64,000 nt of DNA from Syncephalis plumigaleata (taxonomy: Eukaryota; Zoopagomycota; Zoopagomycetes; Zoopagales; Piptocephalidaceae): the NCBI GenBank assembly GCA_025201365.1, contig JAIXMF010000003.1:186001-250000 (forward strand), read 5' to 3'. Made by a program: the position numbers and the translations under genes. Position 1 is the stretch's first letter; each line of letters begins with the position of its first letter. Below are positions 1 through 11,000 of this stretch, in pieces. The notes under the pieces are model-generated. The model saw only the letters and a program-made list of their open reading frames with translations. It was not told the DNA's origin and did not search any database.

Positions 1-541
1 ATAACAATAGTAATAACTATGTTGATAATGATAATGATTAAATAATGATGATGTTTTCTGCCTTATTAAGTACTCGCTAATGGTGGTGGTGGTAAGCGAT
101 GAAGATGGATATAGAATTCGTAACAAATAGAGAGAGAGAGAGAGAGAGATGAATAATGATTAATCGATGGATAGACTGTTAATAAACGGATACTAATGTT
201 ACTAGTTCCGTGTTAATTTCGTAGGCAAAGAAAATTTGAAATAAAAAAAAGGACAACAATTAACTTGGGGTTATACAAGTAGGCCTACGTTTATTCAAGC
301 TAAGACGTGCAAGTATAAATACGGAAGTGTCTACTCAAAACGAGGAGAGAATTGCTTGCTAAACATGTAATAAATAGAGGATGGATAAAACAATGCACGG
401 CATTCGAGTGCCGCCCATCTCTAATCAACTCATACATACATACTCAGATGGACGAGTTATCCATTTGTGCCCCACATGTTGTACACCCATAGTAACTGCC
501 TTTTAGAGAATGATAACACGTGACATGCATCAAGTATCCAA
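1..541. other. Intergenic, left edge
   Basis: AT-rich sequence downstream of the haspin gene. A short AG dinucleotide run lies at about 131-149. I see no ORF with coding character and no RNA gene here. Confidence 0.6.
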
Positions 542-2989
542 TCATCGTGAGTGACCATTAATTACTATCTTACTGAGTCGTCTACTAATATTAGCAGTTT
601 CATCACTACTATCTTCACTACTACTATCTGACTGATGACTAGTAGATTGATGAATACACTCTGCGAATATTGGATCGGTAGTAGTCAACCACCATGCACC
701 ATTACTCGAAACAAGACCATTCTTTAGCTGTTTCTGCAATCGTTCATGAAATGCTCGTAATCGTCTTTGTGCCTCACGTTCTGCTCCTCGCGATGCTATA
801 GCGGGTAGTATTCGTCCATTCATGATCTTGTCTATCAAGTAAAATACCCACTAGAGTAGTACATGTTCATTAATGTGCTTATTGATTGCTAATTGTTCAT
901 AGTAGCTTACCTCTACATTTGTAACAGGACAGAAATCAGCCCATTGATTATTTGTATGTTGTCGCATTCTTCTATACACTTCGTATTGATAGTCACCTAT
1001 AAAATGATATTAGATATTATATTAGTATTATAGTATTATTACTTACCCTCTCCTTCAAATACTTTTTCATCATCAAATTCAGTATAAAACAGTTCATTTC
1101 CTATAATCATCATCATTAATACTACTACAATGATTATTACTAACAATATCTGTATGCTTACCCATTTCCAGTCGTGATAATGTATAATCAATAATAATAC
1201 AACGAATACCATGATGAGAAAAACGTACATCTGCCATATCAGGCATTACATTGGATAGAATGATACTGGTATCAGCAGCATCATCATTAGTAGTAGTAGT
1301 AGTAGTAATGGGTGCAATAAGTATATTGCCCCAGTGTAAATCTCGATGCTAAATGTACAGTCAATAATGCTTAATAACAAAACATATTAATCAATTCATT
1401 ATTGACCTACTTCAAATCGTAAACTCTATAATACAATGAATACACAATAAGCCTTGTATTCATTCATTCATTTAGTAATATTCACTACTTACTCGTTCAG
1501 CAATAGCCAATGACCATACTACTTGTCTTAGTAGGCTTTCTGCTTGACACCAACTTGTCATTCGGAAATGTTCCATATCCTTACCACCGTAATCAAGTAC
1601 AAGTACAGCGTATAATTGATTGGTATCGTAATAATCTACGTATAACAATGATGAGTAAGTAGAATGGCAGATATGACAATGGATGATCAATTACCTGGTC
1701 TTATATTCTCGCATTCACTATTCTTACGTGACCAACTATCCCATGCATGTAATAGTTCAGCTGGATATACACCTTTACATATACCCACTCTATACACATC
1801 AATGTCAGTATTAGTATTATTGCTACATGTTGGCACACTTCATTCATTATTGACTAACCGATAAACTCGAGTGAAATGTGTACGATTACTACTGGACACT
1901 ACACGATCTAAATGTCCATCAGTGGTCAATCGATCCAGCGTACGAGCTATACTGATCTCTTGATAGACCATCGATGCAGATGTTTGATGTGCCCCATTCG
2001 TGAATGTGCTACTCTTTAGTGCAAATGGGATAATCTTGACTGCTGCTAAATGTAAAGCTGAAGAATTGCTCGATATCGATGTATGCATGAAGTACACCTC
2101 AGAGAAGGTAGCCTCACCAATCTTGCGACACCTTTGTAAACATCTATAGATATGCGATCAGTCATTTAATTCATTTTGTAATGTATATATATATGCATTA
2201 CTAATGGCAACTCACTGTTTATCGAGCAATGCCTCAAATGTTGTTGGTTTCTCTTGTTGACATAGTTGCAACAATTGCTCGATACTATTACTGCCAACAT
2301 GATGCTAATGACAAATAGTTCAGTAAACATATGTAATGAGCAATGTATCATTACCTTATTATTACTGCTAGTATGTGAGTGTACACTCGAGTTAACACAA
2401 GCTGTATCAAGCTGTTTATTGTGATGTACGTTAGATGATGCTACTTTTGATTGCTTCGTATTCCTAGAACTACAAATAACCATTTAATACATACATATTG
2501 TATAGCTATTGTCTATGAGATAACCTACTAGGAATGATTGGATAATGTTTCTTCATCAGATTGCTGTTTACTTGCTAATAGTCTAGAGTTGTGTTTATCA
2601 TGGTCATTGCTGATGCATTTCATATTCTGCTTCTTCAATATAGGCACTAGGACAACTGGTCTAATGTCATGTTTGGGAACCTTCTTTGTTAATAGCGCGT
2701 CTACTGACTCGGTAACAGGCAAGTCTTTAGTTTCCACACTAGTAATAGTTGTATTATGTTTGTTTGATGTTGACAGTGGAGCAAGTACGCGATTCGTGTC
2801 TTTTCTCTCGTCATTACTAACACTAGACGAAGTGGTGGATGATACCGTAGTAACAGCGGGTAGTGTGCGACGTTCCTGCTCCAATTGTTCTACTTTATCC
2901 CATGAATTGACAGTGCTTACTACGCGTTGTGTTCGTTTACCGTATGTCTTTACTAGACGACGTGCATTACGTGTATCGCTACCATACAT
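542..2989 (-). CDS. HASPIN: Haspin-type histone H3 kinase, multi-exon
   Basis: Haspin phosphorylates histone H3 Thr3 and helps place the chromosomal passenger complex at mitosis (family knowledge). The kinase fold can be read across the exons. A glycine-loop-like KIGEATFSEVY is followed by AVKIIPF with the catalytic lysine and QEISIARTL with the alpha-C glutamate. The haspin-specific LVLDYGGKDMEHF follows, then HRDLHWGN as the catalytic loop and IIIDYTLSRLEM, the DYT variant that replaces DFG and is diagnostic of haspins. After that come FYTEFDDEKVFEGEG and YEVYRRMRQHTNNQWADF. The first exon (start at 2989) is low-complexity and is probably the disordered N-terminal region. At least seven exons with short GT..AG introns are needed. 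An ACGCGT site lies 78 nt upstream of the start. The family call is secure; exact splice sites are by eye. Confidence 0.9.
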
Positions 2990-3005
2990 ACTTGCAGTGA
3001 ATTAG

Positions 3006-3382
3006 AATAGTGTAATAGATCATATGCTGCTTCTTGTTTGAACAAGTCAAGTGATGAGAGTGTAAAACGCGTAAATAATAAATAGATAAATTAATGACAA
3101 ACAATATAGACACATGTAAACACACACATACACACACAGATGATTAATTGGATAATACCAATTTACTAATAATGGTCAGGTGAACAAAAGCAACATAGCA
3201 CAATTAGTATTGGACAGAGGTCGCTTTGATAGATAAACGACATGCCAATGGTGATGCTATAATTAAAGGAAGTGGAAGTGAGTATGAGTGTAAGATATAA
3301 TCATCGCTTGCTTTGCTAACAACAATTCGAGACTCAAAACAACAACATTGAAGATGATAGGGAAAAAAGTCTATCCATCATC
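3006..3382. other. Intergenic between haspin and beta-tubulin
   Basis: This stretch holds the haspin promoter side and the beta-tubulin 3' flank, with a short CA-rich run near 3120-3140. No further gene is seen. Confidence 0.6.
3067..3072. promoter_or_regulatory. MluI cell-cycle box (ACGCGT) upstream of haspin
   Basis: A perfect palindromic ACGCGT lies 78 nt before the haspin start codon. In yeasts this is the MBF binding site that drives G1/S genes. Its function here is inferred only. Confidence 0.35.
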
Positions 3383-4726
3383 TTACATATCGTCCTCGTC
3401 TACGCCATCTTCCTCGTATTCTTCTTCCTCGTCGTCGGCGGTGGCCTCCTGGTATTGCTGGTACTCGGAGACCAAATCGTTCATGTTGGACTCGGCTTCA
3501 GTGAACTCCATCTCGTCCATACCCTCGCCAGTGTACCAATGAAGGAAAGCCTTACGACGGAACATAGCAGTGAATTGCTCGCTGACACGCTTGAACATAT
3601 CTTGGATGGCGGTCGAGTTACCGACGAAGGTGGACGACATCTTCAAACCGGTGGGTGGGATGTCGCACACGGCGGTCTTGACGTTGTTGGGGATCCATTC
3701 GACAAAGTACGAGCTGTTCTTGTTCTGGATACCGAGCATTTGCTCGTCGACTTCCTTCATCGACATGCGACCACGGAACATGGTGGCGACGGCGAGGTAG
3801 CGACCAACACGTGGATCGGCGGCGGCCATCATGTTGTTGGCATCGAACATTTGCTGGGTAAGCTCGGGCACGGTGAGTGGACGGTAGTTCTGCGATTTAC
3901 GTGCAGTCAATGGTGCGAAACCAACCATGAAGAAGTGAAGACGAGGGAATGGCACCAAGTTGACGGCAGTCTTGCGCAGGTCAGAGTTCAACTGACCGGG
4001 GAAACGCAAACTAGTGGTGACACCGGACATGACCATCGAGACGAGATGGTTCAAGTCGCCGTAGGATGGGTTGTCTAGCTTCAATGTCCTCTGGCAGATA
4101 TTGTACAAAGCCTCGTTATCGATACAGAAGGTCATGTCCGAGTTTTCAACGAGTTGATGCACGGACAAGGTGGCGTTGTATGGCTCGACCACCGTGTCGG
4201 ACACCTTTGGAGATGGCAATACAGAGAAGGTGCACATCATACGATCGGGGTATTCTTCACGGATCTTGGAGATAAGGAGCGTACCCATACCGGAACCAGT
4301 ACCACCGCCCAACGAGTGAGTGATCTGGAAACCTTGTAGACTGTCGCAACCGTCGGCTTCCTTGCGAACAATGTCGAGTACGCTGTCTACGAGTTCGGCA
4401 CCTTCCGTGTAATGGCCCTTGGCCCAGTTGTTACCGGCACCGGATTGCGCGTGGACAAAGTTGTCTGGACGGAAGATCTTGCCGTATGTGCTGGCGCGGA
4501 TGGTATCCATAGTACCTGGCTCCAAATCGACTAGGACGGCGCGTGGCACGTATTTGCCGCCGTTAGCCTCATTATAGTAGACGTTGATACGTTCTAGCTC
4601 TTGACCAGACTCGCTGATGCTGTAACCTTCCGTGTTGATTTTGTGCTCTTCCGAGATGACCTCCCAGAACTTGGCACCAATTTGGTTACCACATTGACCA
4701 GCTTGTAGATGAACAATTTCACGCAT
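3383..4726 (-). CDS. TUB2: Beta-tubulin, single exon, 447 aa
   Basis: This is the beta subunit of the microtubule heterodimer and is a GTPase. The ORF is uninterrupted and of full family length. It starts with [17 protein letters not shown]; the MREI tetrapeptide is the tubulin mRNA autoregulation signal. The tubulin signature [12 protein letters not shown] is present at about residues 140-151. The C-terminal tail is acidic ([17 protein letters not shown]), as expected for a surface tail that binds motors and MAPs. The absence of introns contrasts with its intron-rich neighbours and fits a highly expressed gene or an old retrocopy that became the working copy. GC content is higher than in the flanking genes, also typical of high expression. 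The leader just upstream (4730-4830) is pyrimidine-rich on the coding strand. Confidence 0.97.
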   Translation of the reverse strand: MREIVHLQAGQCGNQIGAKFWEVISEEHKINTEGYSISESGQELERINVYYNEANGGKYVPRAVLVDLEPGTMDTIRASTYGKIFRPDNFVHAQSGAGNNWAKGHYTEGAELVDSVLDIVRKEADGCDSLQGFQITHSLGGGTGSGMGTLLISKIREEYPDRMMCTFSVLPSPKVSDTVVEPYNATLSVHQLVENSDMTFCIDNEALYNICQRTLKLDNPSYGDLNHLVSMVMSGVTTSLRFPGQLNSDLRKTAVNLVPFPRLHFFMVGFAPLTARKSQNYRPLTVPELTQQMFDANNMMAAADPRVGRYLAVATMFRGRMSMKEVDEQMLGIQNKNSSYFVEWIPNNVKTAVCDIPPTGLKMSSTFVGNSTAIQDMFKRVSEQFTAMFRRKAFLHWYTGEGMDEMEFTEAESNMNDLVSEYQQYQEATADDEEEEYEEDGVDEDDM

Positions 4727-6327
4727 GATGAAGGGCTATAATAAAAACAAGTGGTTGTTTGTATATAGAAAAGACTAGTAAAAGATAAGTGATAGAGAAA
4801 ATAGAGAGAGAGGAAAGTAAAGGAAAATGGATGAGAAGCGCAAGTTGTGTATGCGCGGTACGTTTGCGCATGTTATAGGAGAACGCGAGGAGACGCGTGC
4901 GGCTGGATACCACATTTGGCCACGCTCTCACTTTCACGTACACGCTTCATTCGTGGAACTACCATCGTCCAAGGCCTTCATTGGCTGGCTGCACGTTCCA
5001 CGCTGTCGTGTACATGGGATGTCGTCCACACACGTACACGCACACACACACACACATTCATCCACTACCACTAGCATAACCATTGCTTCTTCTACCATTA
5101 CTACTAAGGCTACGTTGGATAGTTGTGCTGCTGCCATTGCTGCTGTAGTTGCTGCCGCTGCTGCTGCTTCTACCATCTGGTGTCGATACTTCAAAATTAG
5201 CCAATAACTACTCTGATCTATTCTGGAACTTCTCATGGTGAGACATTTTCTCTGATACAGAAAACGAGTTATCGATATGCAGTTATGTAGGCCGCAGCCA
5301 GTTTATTGCTGTAGTAATTAATGAATGAATGAATGAATGAATGTAGAAGACGAAAAAGACAGCATACAAACAAAGCAATAAATGAAAAAAAGCAAACTAG
5401 AATGTATATAGAATCTAGCAATGATCGTCACCATCTACTTTGTCGTACAAATGATGATACAACGAGTGTGTGTTCAACAACAGCTACTAGTACTACTACT
5501 ACTACTTCCTCCCTACGCGTATACTCATTGGAATACTGACTGAAGCATATCATGTCCTACCTGCTGCACGAGTGATAAAGCACTTGCATATGGATAACGA
5601 TGGCCCAGCTATGTCAATGGACACGCAGAATAACCATGCATGTAACGGAAGCGAATGACTGGTCAGTTGTCGTGTTTTTTTGCTGTAAGTTACCGGATGA
5701 AACTGCACGAATATTTCCGTCACATAGCATGCTCGCATTGTTGACAAGGAACTAGCAGAGTTAGCTCGATAGTTTTGTTTTCTTTGTATTAATAAAGGAA
5801 TGTATAGCATCACATAGTAGTTATGGCAATGTTAACACGCCCTATATCACTTGCATGTTCATGGCGCTATGGGCATGTACTCGTTGTACACGAGTTATAC
5901 GATAAAAGCAACCAGCTCAGTAATATGTGGCATTTTTTATTGATCTTGAGAAAGCGACCTTCAAGGGGACCATCGTTCACATGCTCATTAGTATAAATTT
6001 GGCAGTGCTGATTGCAGTGACCAAATATAGATTATGTAGCGTGCTAACTACAAAACCGAATATTCACCGCTACAATGGTAAGCGGTACTGTATCTGTATG
6101 CACCTGTGCACATACACTAAGGCTAGCATAGCCGCGTGGTCATTTTGACATTAACCAAAGGTCAAGCTATGTTGCTTGTAAGTTCACTAGACTAACATAT
6201 ATCATTGTTCTATTAATTTTTTTTTTTCTTTTAATGTTGCCGTAGCTTATTTTATTATAATAAACCAAATTGACAACATTCAAATGAATGAATCATTGTT
6301 CTATTAAGATATTATATAAAAAGATAC
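4727..6327. other. Intergenic: tubulin promoter and flank of the LTR element
   Basis: Next to the tubulin start the minus strand is pyrimidine-rich. A CA run lies at about 5037-5060, a GCT-rich stretch at about 5118-5172 and a short GAAT tandem at about 5322-5342. ORFs here are composed of simple repeats and I do not support any as a gene. The pre-insertion site of the retrotransposon is at the right end. Confidence 0.55.
6324..6327. repeat. Target-site duplication, left copy (ATAC)
   Basis: ATAC immediately precedes the left LTR, and the same four bases follow the right LTR at 13386-13389. This marks an intact insertion. Confidence 0.7.
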
Positions 6328-6702
6328 TGTTAACGTTGTAGCTAACGATAGAGAGAAAGTAAGACAATTTAAATAAACACTTTTAAACACAAGTAGACAC
6401 AGAGAGAGAAATTGATAGTTAATTAGTTACTTCTTTATTTACAAGATAATGGTGAAGTATTTATAATAATAATTAGATAAGTAGAAATATAATAGTAATA
6501 GTAATATAGAATCACAAGATTCTCTTATGACTGCTCGGCTGATTTGTAGTATTAATAGATTTACAGGATGACGGCGAATGTTGTCGTCATAGCCGAGATC
6601 AACTGATGTTGTCGTGATCTGGTCAGGTAAGATCTGCTGACATATTTACAAACGTCGTGACTTATCATGAGATATATGTACATCAATATAGCTATCGTAA
6701 CA
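6328..6702 (-). repeat. LTR (3' copy relative to element transcription)
   Basis: This 375-bp direct repeat of 13011-13385 has TG..CA ends. By eye I find no difference between the copies. It contains two short inverted repeats near 6567-6625 (ATGACG..CGTCAT and AGATCA..TGATCT). Confidence 0.95.
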
Positions 6703-6713
6703 TTCTCCTCCGG
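6703..6713 (-). other. Polypurine-tract-like sequence
   Basis: On the element's coding strand a short purine-rich run (GGAGGAGAA) directly abuts the 3' LTR. This is the expected place for the plus-strand primer. Confidence 0.6.
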
Positions 6714-6737
6714 TAAGAGAAGCGTGGACACCACGCG

Positions 6738-8003
6738 TTAATAGTGCGATGTCGAATTGGTGAAGTAAGGCAAGAGCTTGTCACGATGATACTTCTTAAT
6801 GTCATTGCCTATTTGTACAGTATAGGTACCGTTTTCATGAACTTGTAATACTCTACCTATTTCATGATTCCAACGTGATTCAAGTTTATGACTTTTGTTG
6901 CTTTCTAACTCATTTCGTCGAACGAGAACGGGGTTATCGACTAATAAAACATCTTTTGTTGTTAGTTTGATCTTTTTGTTATGTCGTTCAATCTGTTTGA
7001 GTTGTGATTCAGCAATATTATCTTTGGCACTGTTTAAGGATACGGTGAGACTATTTAAGTTAGCAATTCGGGCGAATAGTTGTTCTTCCCAATTGTCGAA
7101 CGTGACAATGGACTCATTTACAGCGTATGTAGATGGCATAGTTGCTTCATAGCCCTTCAATAAATAAAAAGGTGTGTGGCCGGTGGCGCTATGTCGCATA
7201 GTGTTATAAGAAAATACTGCTAATGGTAGATAATTAGGCCAAGCGGAGGGATGATATACACTTAACCGTCGTAATGAAGCAATGAGAGTTCGGTTAGTTC
7301 GTTCGGTAAGGCCGTTGCCTTGTGGATGATAAGGCGTAGTAGTGACGTGGCGAATGCGGAATAATTCTAATAACTCTTCTGTAATTGCTGCAGTGAATTC
7401 TGGGCCGTTATCGGAAAGTATTTCGATCGGGCAGCCGTGTTGTAATATAATATGATAATAAATGAATTTGGCTACATCAATAGCTTTGTGTGAGGGAAGA
7501 GGAGCGGCAATAGCCCATTTTGTAAGATAATCGACGGCTACTACAATAGTATGTACAGTTTGAGTGGAATGAGGTAATTTTACAGGCGGTAAGGCAGAAA
7601 CTAAATCAATACCTATGCGATGAAAGGGATGATGTACAGGAATAGGATGTAAGGGTTCGGTACGATGCATAGATTGATATAATTGACAAGGTCTACAACC
7701 TCGGACATATGCACGTATATCGCGTTCCATATTAGGCCAGTAATATTGTCGTCGTATACGTTCGAGTGTATTACCGCTGCCGAAGTGACCGACGTTGTCG
7801 TGACATAAGCGTAGAATGTGGGGAATTTCAGATAAATTAATAACGCGACGATTTTTAAAATACAATAGAGGAATATTATCAGAAGTAAATAAAATATGAT
7901 AAGGCTTAGATAACTTGTGAAGAATTTGCGCGTCATCTGCATCTTCTGGTGTTTGAGCGTTAACCATATAGTTACAGATGTCGAGATATAATTTAGGATC
8001 CAT
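6738..8003 (-). CDS. Retrotransposon ORF2: integrase, 421 aa
   Basis: Integrase joins the element cDNA to host DNA. The N-terminal zinc-binding HHCC module is visible (HVGHFGSGNTLERIRRQYYW and then CRPCQ). It is followed by the catalytic core with IVVAVDYLTKW, LSDNGPEF and GLTERTNRTL, which carry the D, D and E residues. The C-terminal part (VRRNELESNKSHKLESRW, GRVLQVHENGTYTVQI) resembles the Gypsy GPY/F-type module that follows the core. In most Ty3/Gypsy elements the integrase is fused to the rest of Pol. Here it is a separate frame that begins where ORF1 ends. How it is translated is not shown by the sequence. Confidence 0.92.
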   Translation of the reverse strand: MDPKLYLDICNYMVNAQTPEDADDAQILHKLSKPYHILFTSDNIPLLYFKNRRVINLSEIPHILRLCHDNVGHFGSGNTLERIRRQYYWPNMERDIRAYVRGCRPCQLYQSMHRTEPLHPIPVHHPFHRIGIDLVSALPPVKLPHSTQTVHTIVVAVDYLTKWAIAAPLPSHKAIDVAKFIYYHIILQHGCPIEILSDNGPEFTAAITEELLELFRIRHVTTTPYHPQGNGLTERTNRTLIASLRRLSVYHPSAWPNYLPLAVFSYNTMRHSATGHTPFYLLKGYEATMPSTYAVNESIVTFDNWEEQLFARIANLNSLTVSLNSAKDNIAESQLKQIERHNKKIKLTTKDVLLVDNPVLVRRNELESNKSHKLESRWNHEIGRVLQVHENGTYTVQIGNDIKKYHRDKLLPYFTNSTSHY

Positions 8004-11000
8004 TATTGTTGCCTGGCTGGCTGGGATAGCTCAGCTTTCGGCGATGAAGAGGAAGGAATAGAGGCGTTAAGTCCAGTAGAACCAAAGCCAGAAACATTGC
8101 GTGTTGTACAAGAGAGATCGTTAACTTGCATAACAGGAGGAGATAAATAACATTCAAGGATTAATTGAGCGATACGGTCGCCAGTGTGAAATTGTACGTC
8201 TTTCGATCCAAGATTGTATAACATTACTTGTACATTACCGCGGTAGTCTGCATCTATTACACCTGCCTGTATGATAATAGAATATTTTGAGGCTAGGCTA
8301 GAGCGTGGCGCGATACGTGCGTAAACACCGTTGGGCATCTCGATGGCGATGTCGGTAGGTATTAATCGTTGTTGACCCGCAGGTAATAAGACGTCACGAG
8401 CGGTAGCTAAATCGTAACCTGCAGAACCACGTGTAGCGCGTTTAGGGAGGGTGGCAGATGGAGAAAGTAATTTGACGCGTAACAAGGTGGATGTTGTAAC
8501 AGCTGCGACAGTATTGGAAGCAATTGGTGGTCGCGAAAGTGCATCGGCGTTGCCATTTCTGTGGCCTTTCTTGTATTCGACTAAACAAGGGAATTCACTG
8601 ACCTTATGCGCCCATCTAGCGAACTTGCGATGGTGATCATTTTCCTTGTCCACGATGAATTGTAGCGCACTGTGGTCGGTATATACTTTTACTTTCGAAT
8701 GTAGTATATAGTGGCGAAACTTCTCTAACGCCCATATTAGAGCTGAAGCTTCTAATTCGGTGACTGTGGCGAGGCGTTGCTCTGGAATGCTTGTAGATCG
8801 ACTTGCATAGGCAATAGGATGTTCTTTTCCGTCTTCACCGATTTGTGATAACACAGCGCCTAAGCCGTCATAAGAAGCGTCCGTAGCCAGGATGAATTCG
8901 GCGTTAAAGTCAGGATATATTAATACAGGTGCCGAGGTAAGTCGTTCCTTTAAGTGATTAAAGGCTTTCTGTTGTTCAGTATTCCACTTAAAATCGACGT
9001 TTTTGCGCAGGAGACGATGTAGAGGTTCTGCGATACGAGCGAAATCGCGAATGAAGCGTCGATAGTAAGAAGCTAGGCCGAGGAAAGAGCGTAATTCAGT
9101 GACGTTTGTAGGTGGCCTACAATCACGTACTTTGTCAACTTTGCTAGTGTCAGTACTTAGTCCGTGCTTACTAGTACGAAAGCCAAGGAATGTTAGCTCA
9201 CGTTTACCGAATTCGCTTTTCGACAGTTTGATCTTAAGGCCAGCATTGCGTAATCTGTCGAACGTTTCTTGTAAGTGAACCAAGTGAGAAGAAAAAGTGG
9301 TGCTGAAAATTTGTATGTCATCAAGGTAGACAAAAACGCTGACCCAGAGTAATCCCGAAAACACCCGATCCATAAGGCGTTGAAATGTACTAGGTGCATT
9401 TACCAGACCAAAGGGCATAAGACGATAAGCGTAAGTGCCTTGTTGACAAATAAAAGCTGTTTTCTCAATGTCGGATTCTCGCATTGGTACTTGCCAGTAA
9501 CCAGATGCTAAATCAATAGCGCTAAACCAAGAGGCGCCGGCGAGAGAATCGAATATAGCGTCGATTAACGGAAGGGGGTATGCATCACGTTTAGTCTTCG
9601 CATTAAGTTTGCGGTAATCGATACAAAATCGTATATCACCGTCTTTTTTGTTGACTAAGACGACTGGGAAGGCCCACGGTCCATTCCATGGTTCGATTAC
9701 ACCTTTTTCTAACATATCTTTTACCTTTTCCGCAATGACCTGATTGTCTTTAGGTCCGTAACGATAAGGTCGACAACGTACAGGTGTGGGATCTGTTAGT
9801 TCGATATTATGTTCTGCGAGGTGAGTTCTACCGAATTCCATAGAGTTGTGTGCGAACAAGTCGGTGTTCCTCAACAGTAAGGAAAGTAATTGTTGTTGAC
9901 GAGCGTTACTCAAATCTGAATCCATTCTCTCGAGGAAATCATTTTCTGTGAAAACGGCTTGTTCAACGGCGGCGACGATACGCGGTTGTTGCTCGACGGA
10001 GATAGCTTCGACGTCTTGTATGGCTATTCGTAAGTCGTCGGCCGTGTTGATAGATTTGAGTATAACGTCATCGGCAACTTCTAATTCCGCTATTTGAGTA
10101 CCTACTGGAATACTTACGGTGTTAGGTAGTAAGTTAACGAGTTGAATGCGTAAGTTCTTCAGAGGTCCAATGGAATGACTAGCGAAGATTCCAGCGGGAA
10201 TTAGAGCGTGTAAATTAGCGATAGCCAGATACGTAGTATTGTCGCGAGTGGCGGTAGATGGTTTCCATTCTGCTCGTTGTCCAGCAGGTAAGACGAGTTC
10301 CTGGTTATTGGTAATAGTTATAGGAAATACGCAACGCGTTCTACCAGGTATTGTAGTAGGATTTGTGTCTTCACTATCTACGGATTCGTCTTCGCTGTCG
10401 GTCTCACAGTCATCTTGAGAATCATCATATTCCACTACAGTAGACTTAATTGCGTCTTGTTGTTGTAATAAATGATTTACGTCTATCGCTACTATACCTA
10501 ATTGTTGATCATGTATTACTTTTTCTGCTTCAGTCGCGAAAGATGGTACGATGATATCGCGGTTGTTGAGCTTCATGTGTATCTCATGCGTTACTGGATG
10601 ACGATAAGAATGTACAGTGTCTATCCAGTCGCTACCGAGTAATAGATCAAAATTAGTATTAGCGTGTATAAAGACTTCAGCGTCCATCTCGTGTTCACCG
10701 ATGGTGATCGGTAATTTTTCGATTAAACCGAGTGATTGAGATAGGCCACCGATGCCGCTACCAACGATGTGGGACGGGCGATCAGGTGTAATTTCCAACA
10801 GAGAACACAATTTATCACTAATGATAGAGAATGCAGCACCCGTGTCATATAGCGCAGCAACTGTGTGTCCATTTATGTTGACATAAAATTGTATAGGATG
10901 ACGATCAGGGTTGCTACGGCTATGTAGACGAATTGGATGTGCTAATTGTATTTTCTTCTTGTGAGTTGTACGTGGCGCGGCATACGTTCCTTTGGAAGGG

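Noticed and set aside
2538-3005. 155-codon ORF antisense to haspin exon 1
   Set aside because: It mirrors the Ser/Thr-rich haspin N-terminus. It has no recognisable motif, while the opposite strand continues into the kinase.
3455-4078. 207-codon ORF antisense to beta-tubulin
   Set aside because: It lies wholly inside a perfectly conserved tubulin exon and its sequence (His/Val/Gly-rich) is a by-product of tubulin codon bias.
4827-5236. ORFs of 100-126 codons upstream of tubulin
   Set aside because: They are built on CA and GCT repeats that read open on both strands, so simple-sequence origin is more likely.
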